DNA of 64,000 nt, from assembly GCA_933822405.4 (NCBI GenBank), contig CAKOGP040001725.1, positions 62,001 through 126,000 of the forward strand. The letters run 5' to 3'. The translations under genes were made by a program, and so were the position numbers. The notes under the pieces are model-generated. The model worked only from the letters and a program-made list of their open reading frames with translations. It was not told where the DNA came from and did no database searches. Positions 51,964 to 61,828 of this stretch are shown one piece after another (positions within the stretch are counted from its first letter, which is position 1; every line of letters begins with the position of its first letter). Source of the DNA: Cylindrotheca closterium. Lineage: Eukaryota > Bacillariophyta > Bacillariophyceae > Bacillariales > Bacillariaceae.

Positions 51964-52355
51964 ATTTTTGGGGATCGGTTTGGTGGATTGGTGGATTGCT
52001 TATTTGATCATGTGTACTGTAAATGAAATAGATTTGATAGAGATACTGTTACTTGCCGTATCTGAAGCATGCAACATGCGACTTACCTACCGGTACCGGT
52101 ATACCGGTATAATATACTCAGTGAACATGACAGGAGAATTCAGGAAAATCGGGACAGATTTAGCTCTAAACAAAGGCATTTTGAATACCGCGGTTGAGCA
52201 GTGATGATGATGAGCATTATATACATGCTGCGATTATGATATAGGATAACCAACCTGAAAACAAGCTTCTCGTCACCCATCAGCAACCTCACACTCTATA
52301 ATAATCCCTTCTACAGTCTGAAGAATAATACATTGATAAAGACAATAACCCCACA
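51964..52355. other. Spacer with three overlapping TACCGGTA sites
   Basis: Lies between the tandem cyclophilin-like genes. The only notable structure is the cluster at 52088-52109. Confidence 0.6.
52088..52109. repeat. Cluster of three TACCGGTA palindromes
   Basis: TACCGGTA starts at 52088, 52094 and 52102, two of them overlapping. The same octamer recurs in at least seven other spacers. Confidence 0.8.
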
Positions 52356-53498
52356 ATGCCGTCAGAACTCAAACCTCGCTTTTCCTCAGGAAGAAAGGGC
52401 GATGTCAGCGCTCTCTTATTATCCACCGCCAGATCCTATGATGAGAAGAATGAAAAGGCATCCAGGACCCGACGAAAGGAGAAACGACAGTTCCGATGTC
52501 TCCTTTTTCTTGTTATTGGTTTGAGTACGGTCTTGTTTCATTTGAATGCCACGAAAAAGATTCCTTGGGGAAAGTTGTGGGGTACTACTAGTATTACCAT
52601 GACTGGCGGCAGTAGCAGTAGTAATAGCAATAGCATCAGCGATGGCTCCAATAACATTCGAAAAGGCAAAACACCAGCGGATGACGTGAGCAGCGACAGT
52701 GATAGTTCTGGTGACCATGGTGGCAGAAGGGCCTTGGACGAACTCATGGCCGACAACAAACTGGTCCGAAAAGTACGCTCCTTGGATGCCAAAGTACGAG
52801 AACACAAGAAAAAACCAAACATGATCATGGAAACGGATCCGGAAGGTTTGAAGTTGACCAAAGAACTCCAACATTGGACCTACGAACTCTTCAAGCAGCG
52901 TTATGGACCTTACAAGTTTCGTGTCATTTTGGATTTGGTATTCCCCGAGTCCATTCCGGACTACAAAGAAAAGGGACCCACCGGTCAAGTGACGATCCAA
53001 ATGGCATCCGCCAGTCTCATTCCCTGCAGTGTCTTCAACTTTTTGGAAATTGCTCGCACCTGGAAGGGGGGCGCCTTTCATCGGAATGCCAATCATGTGT
53101 TGCAAGCCGCCGCTCGATCCGAAGTCACCAAAAGCATGCCCTTTCAAGAATATTCTCCCGAGCATCCCCACAAAAAGGGAACCGCGGGATATGCCGGACG
53201 ACCGAGTGGGCCAGGCTTTTACATTAGCATCATGGACAATTCCATCAATCATGGACCAGGATCCCAACAGCATCACAACCCACACGAAGCCGATGCGAAC
53301 TTTGGTGATGTGGTAGAAGGTTTCAATGATGTGGTTCCCAGAATTCATTCCGTTCCCCAAAAGTCCTGGTTGGACAATGCCAACAAGATTAAAATTGAGA
53401 AAATGACGATCATCTACAACAAGGAAGACGGCACTGGTGAGTGGCACGAATGGGGCGGCGAAAATAAGGCCAAATATGAAATTGCGCAGTCCAAGTAG
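52356..53498 (+). CDS. Type II membrane cyclophilin-like protein 2, 380 aa
   Basis: Tandem paralog of the preceding gene with the same topology: basic tail, one span (CLLFLVIGLSTVLFHL), a Ser/Asn/Asp-rich stalk, then the lumenal cyclophilin-like domain. Conserved segments are LQHWTYELFKQRYG, FRVILDLVFPESIPDYK, PCSVFNFLEIAR, MPFQEYSPEHPHKKG, AGRPSGPGFYISIMDN and FGDVVEGFNDVVPRIHS. Here the active-site-like segment reads GAFHRNANHVLQA, closer to the cyclophilin FHR than copy 1. Several 10-20 bp stretches are identical between the copies, while the stalks differ wholly. Secretory-pathway location is inferred. Confidence 0.8.
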   Translation: MPSELKPRFSSGRKGDVSALLLSTARSYDEKNEKASRTRRKEKRQFRCLLFLVIGLSTVLFHLNATKKIPWGKLWGTTSITMTGGSSSSNSNSISDGSNNIRKGKTPADDVSSDSDSSGDHGGRRALDELMADNKLVRKVRSLDAKVREHKKKPNMIMETDPEGLKLTKELQHWTYELFKQRYGPYKFRVILDLVFPESIPDYKEKGPTGQVTIQMASASLIPCSVFNFLEIARTWKGGAFHRNANHVLQAAARSEVTKSMPFQEYSPEHPHKKGTAGYAGRPSGPGFYISIMDNSINHGPGSQQHHNPHEADANFGDVVEGFNDVVPRIHSVPQKSWLDNANKIKIEKMTIIYNKEDGTGEWHEWGGENKAKYEIAQSK

Positions 53499-54168
53499 GT
53501 ATCGTTATGTATCATAGGAATGATGCATTCATTCATTCATTCGTTCATCATCATCACATTGTGATGATCATCTGTTCGTTGGGGCATGGAGTCCGTAGGA
53601 ATATTTATTATACATGTGTTGCTACAATGCATCCTTCTTGTTACAGTAGTATACCTATCTCCTATCTCATAGCTAAATATCATATTATAGTATATATTTA
53701 GAATTAGAACAATGTGCCGGTATCGTGGGCAGCACTCTATTAGCACAGTTAGGTGTTTGATGCGTACGAGTGTATCAGAGTCTGAACCCTGCTCTTTTGG
53801 GTCATTTCATTTCATTCGATTCTATTCTATTCCGGAAAAAAAACGAATGCAGCATGCGTTTGCTGGATTCGTCAGGCAGGAAATATCGTAGGTACACGTG
53901 GCGACATTGCCCACAGTAGAAGATCCGCAATGATACTATATGATCAGAATCAGAATGGCCTGATTGTTTGCTGGAAGAAACAATCGTTTCATGATCCACC
54001 TTGCTTCACACACTCGGTGGTGGATACATAGGATTAGGACTTTGATTCGTTCATTCTTCACAAGGCCGCAAGCAATATGGATGTCTTGTATCATTTGGAT
54101 AGTAGGCGACAGCATGTTCTGTTCATTGAGTACAGTGTCGAGTTCAGTGAAGTTCAGCAGAGTGCCTA
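53499..54168. other. Convergent 3' region, no gene seen
   Basis: Between a plus-strand gene and a minus-strand gene. It has (ATTC)n at about 53526-53548 and AT-rich sequence. Confidence 0.5.
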
Positions 54169-54927
54169 CTAACTCACAATCACTTGATCCAACAACAAGT
54201 CCTTGGTGGTTCGGGAGGGACTCCTGCTGCTGCTGCTACTACTATTAGTATTAGTAGCATCATGCCTTGTGGGACTTCGAGAAGTATTGCGTCGCCTTGG
54301 AATCCGAGCATTGGCCGTGCTCACATTGGGGGCTGCTCCTACTTTTCGGACGACCATTTGGGGAGCCTTGTCCAAATCGCGGGACAATCGGCGTTTGGGC
54401 AATGTGGGGGCGTGAGGAGTATTATTATGTTTGGTGGGAGTCAAGTGATCCGAATAACTCCGATTGAGTGGGTTATTTCGTCGTTGACAGGCGATGGAAC
54501 TTGCATCAAAGGAAGAGGACCGAGGAGGTGCTCTGGAGGGTTCTTCTTCGTCTTCAAAGTTGTTACTCTTGTTTTTAACAGAACTCTTTAGCTTTCTCCG
54601 CAGCTTCTTGTTCTTGCCACTACCAGAAGGGTTGCTCGAGTTGCTACTAGTACTAGTCTTGCTAATACTACTGCCACTGCTGAGGCTGACCATGCTGGTA
54701 ATATCCACCTTATCTGTCGTCGCGTGCCATCTCGTACTTCCCTTGCCTTCTGATTTGGATTTGGAAAAGAGCATTTGCGGAGAGCTTCGGGTTCTGGGAT
54801 TGTCCATCACAATCCTAAAGGATGGCGAAATCTGCAAGTCCTTCATGAATATGGAAAGAGCATTAGCATTGCCTGCCGTACTGCTGGCCGTGACAGTATT
54901 CCGACTCTCATCTCGGTTGTCCATCAT
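54169..54927 (-). CDS. Disordered protein with FM-x2-L / DN module, 252 aa
   Basis: Starts MMDNRDESRNTVTASS. Residues 22-50 read ALSIFMKDLQISPSFRIVMDN then RTRSSPQMLF, and GSTRW follows near 65. This is the same order of motifs as in the 220-aa protein at 34580 (FMGNL, RIVEDNAR, SVKQNF, GSERW). The rest is Ser/Lys/Arg-rich with basic RRLSRDLDK and RRRNTSRSPTR sites. No membrane span. It is 17 kb from the tandem copies and on the other strand, so the family is dispersed. Function is unknown; kinase-target-like sites are visible. Confidence 0.7.
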   Translation of the reverse strand: MMDNRDESRNTVTASSTAGNANALSIFMKDLQISPSFRIVMDNPRTRSSPQMLFSKSKSEGKGSTRWHATTDKVDITSMVSLSSGSSISKTSTSSNSSNPSGSGKNKKLRRKLKSSVKNKSNNFEDEEEPSRAPPRSSSFDASSIACQRRNNPLNRSYSDHLTPTKHNNTPHAPTLPKRRLSRDLDKAPQMVVRKVGAAPNVSTANARIPRRRNTSRSPTRHDATNTNSSSSSSRSPSRTTKDLLLDQVIVS

Positions 54928-56323
54928 GTTGAGAGACTGAAAATTTGTGAATGTGTGAATGTGTGAATGCAGGAATGAATCAATAAGCTTGATTAGATTG
55001 ATCTGAGAGATTCAAAGTTCGTTTCGTTTCGCCTCGTTTCGCTTTGTTGCTGAATGAATGAATGAACGATGAACTTGAAGCTGCTGGACTGTATAAAGTG
55101 ATGGGTTCTTTTTCTGATTTGAATGGTGATACGGAAGCAGTTCTCGCTCTCTCTCTCAAGTAAGGGTCAGTTCTAAAACAGCACAATGATTGCACAGTCG
55201 CTAAGTTTGTGTGTGCTTTTTCACAAGGAAAAGAATGAAATGAGATGAACCCGTGATTAACAAATGCACCTTTTTTTTTGGTCAGTTTCCGAAAGCGGGC
55301 CGTTTGTGGGATTCTTGAAATTCGTATGTCGCACTTAATACGTTTCCAGGACTGTGTTGCAAAAGCGCCTTGCACATAAATAGGGATGATCTATGGTAAG
55401 GTTAATCTATGGGCATATTTGTCAGAATGCCATCTGATTAGTGATTGCACCACCTATGCACTATTGAAACAACAGAAATCGAATATTGGAACTCATTTCT
55501 ACATAATGTGTAATCGTGAAATTACTCCAAATGCGTCCATCGAACGGAAAATTAAAAGTCAGAGAACGCACGGAAACTAAAATGTGCGATCATGAAATAG
55601 TTGGAGCTCCTCCATCATCACAGACATGCAGCGAGCGCGCGACCGTCGACGGGGCCAACATTCTCCAAAAGGGGAGGGGAAGCAAGAATGGGACACCAAC
55701 AAGGAACAAATTGATGATTGATTGATTGATTCAAGCAGGATGCTTCCAATAGTCATACTAGAGAATGCGCTTGATAGACGCAGTTCGGAACAATATCCTC
55801 TCATATTCGAGCATGTTTCTGTCTAAATATTGAAGCACCCCGTCGCTACTGTATCTCCTCATTGTGCCTCATTCCAAGAAGAAGGACCCTGGTGGCTGAT
55901 AATTCCAGGCCGGAGAAACTTATGAATGGAATGAGATTGATTGATTGATTGATTCAGTCATTCATTCATTCCCTACAATACATACTTAGAGCCAGGGGAT
56001 GGACAGATGGGGGAGATATACTGTAAGATCTACCGTACAGTACTGGTACCTATTGTATGTTGGTAAGAGGTTGCTCAAATCATCAATCGGTCCCTTGGAC
56101 TATAAGCGCGCCGGCCAGACAATTTGGAAATTCAATTCAAAATGAAAATATGGTTGGCGGATATACCTACCGGTATGTGTACCGTTATTCATCAATGTGA
56201 GAACTATCATCAATATCATCATCAGCACAATCACGTTTCTTCTTGCCATAGCGCTACAGTACAGCACCTACCAGTGAGCAATCAATCAATCAATTAATCA
56301 ATCAATCAATCAACCCACTAACA
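54928..56323. other. Divergent intergenic region with tetranucleotide repeats
   Basis: Holds two promoters. Tracts are at 55051-55066 (TGAA), 55717-55735 and 55935-55971 (GATT then TCAT) and 56281-56312 (ATCA, ending about 10 nt before the arrestin ATG). A TACCGGTA is at 56168-56175. ORFs at 55386-55804 are not supported. Confidence 0.55.
56281..56312. repeat. (ATCA)n just before the arrestin gene start
   Basis: About eight ATCA units with one interruption, ending about 11 nt before the ATG at 56324. It would be in the 5' UTR. Confidence 0.85.
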
Positions 56324-58474
56324 ATGACCAAAATATCCATTGATCTCGAACGAGACAATGGAATCTATTACGCTGGCGAAGTCGTTCGAGGCACGGTCAA
56401 GCTCACTTGCAAGTCTTCCGTGAAATGTCGGGCCTTTAACATTCAACTCAAAGGACAGGCCAGAGTTCATTGGCACACAGGTTCGGGAGACAATCGGACC
56501 GATTATTCTGGCTCTACGATGTTTCAAGATCAACGATTTACAGTCCAAGGCAACTTTTTCAAGACTGGCGTCTTTGATGAGGCTGGCGAAGATGCCTTCT
56601 TTGACATGATTCATAATTTGGGAGTTTTGCAAATACCGTGCTCCTCCAATGAAACACAGAATATGCAAATCATTGTACGAGCCATGGATTATGATTGGGG
56701 AAAGAAGGACGATCTGCTGGGTGAAATTCTATTGGATGTGGCAGCACTCGCGCAATCCGGTGAAAAGAGAAGCTTTCCTTTGATGAGAAATGGGAAACCA
56801 GGAAAGGGAGAAATGACCTTGTCGGCCAAGTTTTTGCCATACGAAGCCATCTTTCCAATGAGGACGTCTGCTGGGATTGCCATTAGTCGAGATGTCCAAG
56901 ATGAATACTGTCTGGTACTCAAGGCGCATCAGGCTACCGGGCTTCGCAAGGCAGACATGTTTGGACGCAATGATGTTTACATTCAGGCCTATCGGCCGGA
57001 AGACGCCAAGAGCACAGAAATAAAAGCAGGAAAGAAGCTCCCAGGTCCCCAAAAGAAAATCACCATTCCGGCTGGAACTGAAATTACAGCCCCCTTCGCC
57101 TTTACTCTCAGGCACGATGCACCTCCCTCGGCCGAACTTAGAATGGGTGACTATAGCTACATTCGCTACAAGGTCCGAGCCTACATTGATTTGGCCAATT
57201 GGAAGGACCCATTTGCGAAACGAACCATTACTGTCATTCCTAATCGACCCATTCCAATGCCTCTACTGATACAGCCACACGTGGCCTCTGTGGGACCAGC
57301 TCCTCTCTATTCGTCCTGTTGCAAATGCGGCAAGAGTGGGGTGGCCACGGTCAAGTTTGAAACGAGTCGGATCGCATACGCACCTGGCGAAACTGTCAAC
57401 ATGGGTCGATCCACCATATTGTACGAAGGAGGCAAGAACGACATGAAAGCATACGTTGTTCTCACGGGATACTACCAACTGTCTACCTACTACAGTACTC
57501 ATACGAGTACGCGGGAGTTCATTTTGGGGACCATCCCGCTGATTCCCAACATGGAAACCAATCTAGCAAACAGCAACATGACCTTTCATATACCACCAGT
57601 CTTTCCATCCTTTTATGGTGCCGTCAAGAAACGAGACCGCTTTCTATATTCGTGCCTCAAATGGACCTATACCATTGGCATCAAGGTTGGTGGGGAAGGG
57701 TGTGCCACCTCGGTCCAAGCCTTCTTGCCCGTCTTGATTTCATCGGCTCCCCCATACCAAGAAGCTTTGATGGAGTATCAAAACATGCCCCACAAAACTA
57801 TATCTATTGGAATGTGGGACATTTTCAATCATGCGGTAGTCGGTCCTGATTCCGCTTGTACCACGGCTCCTACGATTACGGGCCCAGAAGATGGAGGGCA
57901 AATGGTCGCTGTCGGCATGCCAGTGAATACATGGGAGGGCCCGGAAGACAACCAAAATGTCGGGGATCAGAATAGTCTGACGTATCAACCAATGGTGACT
58001 ACCTTTTCTGGACCCGCCGCTCATACTACCAGTACCTCGTCGTCGTACCAGGAAACAATTCCAATGGTCCCAGCGGAACCCATGGCTCCTCAGGGCTCAT
58101 CGGCAGTGGAATCCTTACTGGACAAGTTGGACAATGAATTCGACAAGAGAATGACAGTAGGCATTTGGGTCCGAGAACATCCATCCCAAGCTCACTTGTT
58201 GTCACCGATTGATTTCGGATCCATCTTGTCCAAGGTCACCTTTTCCTTGGATCAGCCATCTGTTGTAGGCGAACTCTTGGCGGCGTTTGAAGGGTCCAAC
58301 AACTTGACTTGTCAGCATATTTTGGCAGTCATGAATACGTGTCAGTACCAAAAGACCGAAGTTGCTGCCATGATGGCTCCGTACGCAAGGGATCCAGAGA
58401 ACAAGGAATCTGTTTTGGCCAACTTGGACTACTCGTTTGATCGGAATTCGGTATCCGCAAAGTTCCGATCTTGA
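56324..58474 (+). CDS. Arrestin-domain protein with C2-like insert and DUF4476-like tail, 716 aa
   Basis: The start (MTKISIDLERDNGIYYAGEVVRG) is typical of an arrestin N domain. Its first strands (1-50) are separated from the later ones (about 246-310: ITIPAGTEITAPFAFTL, YSYIRYKVRAYID) by about 190 residues. This insert has C2-like sequence: QIIVRAMDYDWGKKDDLLGE near 112 and CLVLKAHQATGLRKADMFGR then NDVYIQAY near 195-225. The arrestin C domain is about 342-475 (ETVNMGRSTIL, FHIPPVFPSF, ISSAPPYQEA). A low-complexity linker precedes a helical tail (about 602-716) resembling DUF4476. It probably links membrane or Ca2+/lipid binding to cargo sorting, by analogy with alpha-arrestins. Confidence 0.82.
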   Translation: MTKISIDLERDNGIYYAGEVVRGTVKLTCKSSVKCRAFNIQLKGQARVHWHTGSGDNRTDYSGSTMFQDQRFTVQGNFFKTGVFDEAGEDAFFDMIHNLGVLQIPCSSNETQNMQIIVRAMDYDWGKKDDLLGEILLDVAALAQSGEKRSFPLMRNGKPGKGEMTLSAKFLPYEAIFPMRTSAGIAISRDVQDEYCLVLKAHQATGLRKADMFGRNDVYIQAYRPEDAKSTEIKAGKKLPGPQKKITIPAGTEITAPFAFTLRHDAPPSAELRMGDYSYIRYKVRAYIDLANWKDPFAKRTITVIPNRPIPMPLLIQPHVASVGPAPLYSSCCKCGKSGVATVKFETSRIAYAPGETVNMGRSTILYEGGKNDMKAYVVLTGYYQLSTYYSTHTSTREFILGTIPLIPNMETNLANSNMTFHIPPVFPSFYGAVKKRDRFLYSCLKWTYTIGIKVGGEGCATSVQAFLPVLISSAPPYQEALMEYQNMPHKTISIGMWDIFNHAVVGPDSACTTAPTITGPEDGGQMVAVGMPVNTWEGPEDNQNVGDQNSLTYQPMVTTFSGPAAHTTSTSSSYQETIPMVPAEPMAPQGSSAVESLLDKLDNEFDKRMTVGIWVREHPSQAHLLSPIDFGSILSKVTFSLDQPSVVGELLAAFEGSNNLTCQHILAVMNTCQYQKTEVAAMMAPYARDPENKESVLANLDYSFDRNSVSAKFRS

Positions 58475-59155
58475 TCACTTTTTTACCACTTTTTGGGATG
58501 ATGCTTGACATTTCCATTGTCCACAGTATTGTTGTGTCAGTGCTATACCAGTATCTTGGTTTTCGTGTGTCACTTGTTGATCGCTTCGGGGAAAAAATTG
58601 GATGGAACTACAACAGCAGGACCTCGTGGCTACCAAAGACATGATGATTCCTACGGTGCTGGTAAAGTCATGGGAATATGAATTCACCATTTGAGAAACA
58701 ATCTTTACTGCATGCAATAATGTATCCTAGCTTCATCACTATGTACGATCAGTTTCAAACTTCTAGATTGACTGTTTGTATAATATATAAAAGTGACGTT
58801 GTTCTAGAGTGACGGCAAAGAGAAGCTTGATGTCAAATTTCAGACGTGCACTTGGTCTTTTGCCAATTTCGCTGTTATGTATGTTATTCTTCGTTAATTA
58901 ACGGAAGATATTTTAGACTAGACAAAAGACAAAGTCCTGTGTAACCCATAAATACGAAATCTTGGAACAAATCGAAGAAGTTTTTCATTTCTGAAGTTCC
59001 AAAACTATTTTCAGAAAATATTTTATACGCATCTACTCTACTGCGCTCTCACAACCTCAATCCATACAGGAAATGCGACAACGCTTGTCGTCTTGCTCAT
59101 TTTGGGTCCATTCGACTATCAGATTCTGATAGCACTCCTCATAGGATATCGAATC
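58475..59155. other. Intergenic, promoter of the CHAT gene
   Basis: AT-rich. The frame of the next gene is open upstream to 59093 without ATG; an upstream exon cannot be excluded (CATACAG at 59063-59069 could be an acceptor). Confidence 0.5.
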
Positions 59156-61828
59156 ATGCAAGAAACAAGCCAAATGTCGACCAATGAAGACCATGACGAT
59201 GCTTCTGAAGTTGAATCGTGTTTCGTCTGGTTTCAGGCCTCACCTCTAGCGTTTGAAAATGGCAGCGGGGGTGCTAACTACCTGCCTCCGCTGGACATTC
59301 AACAAGAACAAGACGTCATTCAAAGAGTTTTTGATGAGGCACCCAAGCAAAAACGAAGAAGACAACGAGTTCATTTTGAAATTGGAACTCCGAGACAGCT
59401 TGGATCTTTCTTGCAATTGGTACGAAACCAGCCCAATCAGTGCATGAGTCTGCACATTTCATGCCATGCTAGACCACAATACCTGGCTTTTGAAGATGGA
59501 TGGGGTACGGCCTTGCCCATCACCGTAACTCATCTCGAAGCACTACTGCAAAGTCATCGATCTGATTGCGAAAGCTTTGCTTCAGTCTTTCAGCTAATCT
59601 TTATTGCTGCCTGCAAGTCTCGGTCCATTGGAGAAGCTCTGAGAAATGCAGGTGCCGCCCATATCATCTGTGCTCATTCGGATCGAACCAACATCAATGT
59701 ATCCTATGTGCTCGAGTTCTCCAAGGTTATGTACTCTACTTTTCTTTCAAGTGAATCCGTATCTGTGAAGGAAGCCTACGATCGGGCAATGAACGAAGTT
59801 TCACTGTATCCCATATACAGGCACTTACCACCCCAGTTATGTCTGCTATCAGATAGAGATAGCCAAGATTGTGCGACCTACAGAGGTAGCCATGGGAGGT
59901 TACCCATCCCAGGGAAACGAACTACAAATACAAACTTTCCAAAACTTCCCAGTTACTTTTCAAGACATGATACAGAAGTATGGAAGGTTCTCCAGCTAGT
60001 CAAGGATACTCAAGATGAAAACGCTCGCATTATTTGGGTCACAGGGGAAGACGAACTTGGAACGAGGTGCACTATACAAAATGCTTGCCAATGTTTGGAG
60101 CAACGGCTCGAAACCAACTCGATTGAAGGCATTGTTTGGATGGAGCTCCGAGCGCACCAGCTGCTGTGCAATGGAAGCTATCAAGTGCCCTTGAACGAAG
60201 TGACGCACCGAATCAAGACTCAAGTCCAAGATCGAAATGTGATCTTGGTACTGGATGCCACCCGATTGGGATACCAGTCAGTACCATTGTTGGTGGACAA
60301 GATTTCGACTCTAATCGAAACCACAGAGCACATCAAGTTTATCATTATTAATTCGGAACCGCTACATCTGACCTGGAACTGTGAAGACCGCCACATTTCC
60401 ATTCCTGCCCTAGGCTTGGAATCTACAGTCAAGATCTTTGGTCGACTATGTCGACACGTTAAGCAAGAACGAGCACCTGGTATAAAGTGTGCCACCAGTC
60501 TGTGGAATGAAATGGTTCGAGGGATGCAGCTAGGCGAAGATGGTGACAGTAGTCTACTGTCGTACTCTCGCTACCGTGTATTGTACAAGGGATTTGGCAA
60601 GGGGAAGCTGAACAATGTGGTGAATTCTGCTCGAACCATGTCGCAAGACGAGTTCTTGCAGTATGTCAATCTGGGATACTGTCGGTCTTTGGATGCACTG
60701 CACTCGCGGTATCTACTCTTAAAGTACTGTCACAAGTTACAGTCTTCCATCTACGATGCGCTTGACAAGAATCGACACGAAGAAGCACGAGACCTCCAAG
60801 ACCGACTTGATACGATGCCATTGGTCCTCCAGGAGGTCCCGTCTATGACCGAATTGTGGATCAAATTTGATGGCGTATCGAAAGGTCTTCGAGAATGCTG
60901 CAGCCATCCGCGTTATACCAAGCGTGACTCAGTGGGAATTGCACGCCTGAAAGAAGAAGAGCGGGACATCAAACGGCAAATTGAAAAGGCCGCATGCTTT
61001 CGTGTCCAACTGAACTATACTGTCGCGGATCTCGATATCTGTACCAAGAAGGAACGAGAACTAGAATTGATTGTTGACTTCACCAATCATCTTCTCCTAC
61101 AGTATCAGATTCATCAAGGAGACTACGAAAAGGAAGCCTTGCTCTCATCGTTAGAGAATGGTAGTGGCACGATTACATCTTTGGAAATGAGTGTCGAAGA
61201 AGGACTAAAGCACTCGCGAGCAACACTCTTCTCCAGTCTTGAGTGCCTTCCACTGTCCCCAGACCAAGTGGGTTTCGACCAGTACTTGCAAACGTTTCGA
61301 GCGGCGAAGAGATCCATATCTGCCATCAAGATACAAGCTCTCACGCGAGGAATGCTCACTCGCATTGAAAAGAGAAAGAAGAATGCTTTCTTGCTAAATG
61401 TACAAAAGCTGATGCAAGGATCCATGCACAAAATAAGGTGCCGACGAGTGGTTCGGGATGAGGACGAACAGACAATCGACGAGGAGGATGAAATGATGAC
61501 CCAGGCTTCCACTGTAGTCAGTGGGGTCGCGGAAGATTTTAAGAAGGGAGTTGACGACCTAGCTCAAAGTCTCCATACCGCTACAACGGTTCCATTGAGC
61601 GAGCTCTCGCATTCGGCCCACCGGTCCATTCAGGGTGGGTTCAAGTTTGTGCGCCAAGTGAGCTTTCGAGTTCAAGATCGATGGAAGACTGGTGCCCCAC
61701 TTCGAGAAATTCCGTTTTCCAAAGCTTTTGGTGAATCAGAGGATCTCGAAGATGCCGAGAGTGGAGGATCTCGGTGGCATACCGGTACAGCTCGCCATGA
61801 AATTTTGCTTCCTTTGTCCTTCCGCTAG
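59156..61828 (+). CDS. CHAT protease-like / NB-ARC-like / IQ-motif protein, 890 aa
   Basis: The start is the first ATG (MQETSQMSTNEDHDD). Residues about 75-230 match a CHAT (caspase-like, clan CD) domain: LHISCHARPQYLAFEDG with His104, a hydrophobic strand ending in Cys153 (FIAACKSRSIGEALRNAG), then AAHIICAH. Residues about 280-450 follow an NB-ARC/STAND layout: IIWVTGEDELGTRC at the P-loop place, IVWMELRAH, ILVLDATRLG (Walker B-like), KFIIINSEPL and ISIPALGLESTVKIFG. The P-loop Lys is missing. A helical, coiled-coil-rich part follows, with an IQ motif near 722 (AIKIQALTRGMLTRIEKRK). A peptidase regulated by a STAND-like module and calmodulin is inferred. No TPR or LRR is seen. Confidence 0.72.
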   Translation: MQETSQMSTNEDHDDASEVESCFVWFQASPLAFENGSGGANYLPPLDIQQEQDVIQRVFDEAPKQKRRRQRVHFEIGTPRQLGSFLQLVRNQPNQCMSLHISCHARPQYLAFEDGWGTALPITVTHLEALLQSHRSDCESFASVFQLIFIAACKSRSIGEALRNAGAAHIICAHSDRTNINVSYVLEFSKVMYSTFLSSESVSVKEAYDRAMNEVSLYPIYRHLPPQLCLLSDRDSQDCATYRGSHGRLPIPGKRTTNTNFPKLPSYFSRHDTEVWKVLQLVKDTQDENARIIWVTGEDELGTRCTIQNACQCLEQRLETNSIEGIVWMELRAHQLLCNGSYQVPLNEVTHRIKTQVQDRNVILVLDATRLGYQSVPLLVDKISTLIETTEHIKFIIINSEPLHLTWNCEDRHISIPALGLESTVKIFGRLCRHVKQERAPGIKCATSLWNEMVRGMQLGEDGDSSLLSYSRYRVLYKGFGKGKLNNVVNSARTMSQDEFLQYVNLGYCRSLDALHSRYLLLKYCHKLQSSIYDALDKNRHEEARDLQDRLDTMPLVLQEVPSMTELWIKFDGVSKGLRECCSHPRYTKRDSVGIARLKEEERDIKRQIEKAACFRVQLNYTVADLDICTKKERELELIVDFTNHLLLQYQIHQGDYEKEALLSSLENGSGTITSLEMSVEEGLKHSRATLFSSLECLPLSPDQVGFDQYLQTFRAAKRSISAIKIQALTRGMLTRIEKRKKNAFLLNVQKLMQGSMHKIRCRRVVRDEDEQTIDEEDEMMTQASTVVSGVAEDFKKGVDDLAQSLHTATTVPLSELSHSAHRSIQGGFKFVRQVSFRVQDRWKTGAPLREIPFSKAFGESEDLEDAESGGSRWHTGTARHEILLPLSFR

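Noticed and set aside
52419..53447. 342-aa minus-strand ORF opposite the second cyclophilin-like gene
   Set aside because: Complementary-strand shadow. A similar but shorter shadow (51517-51906) appears opposite the paralog, as expected from codon bias.
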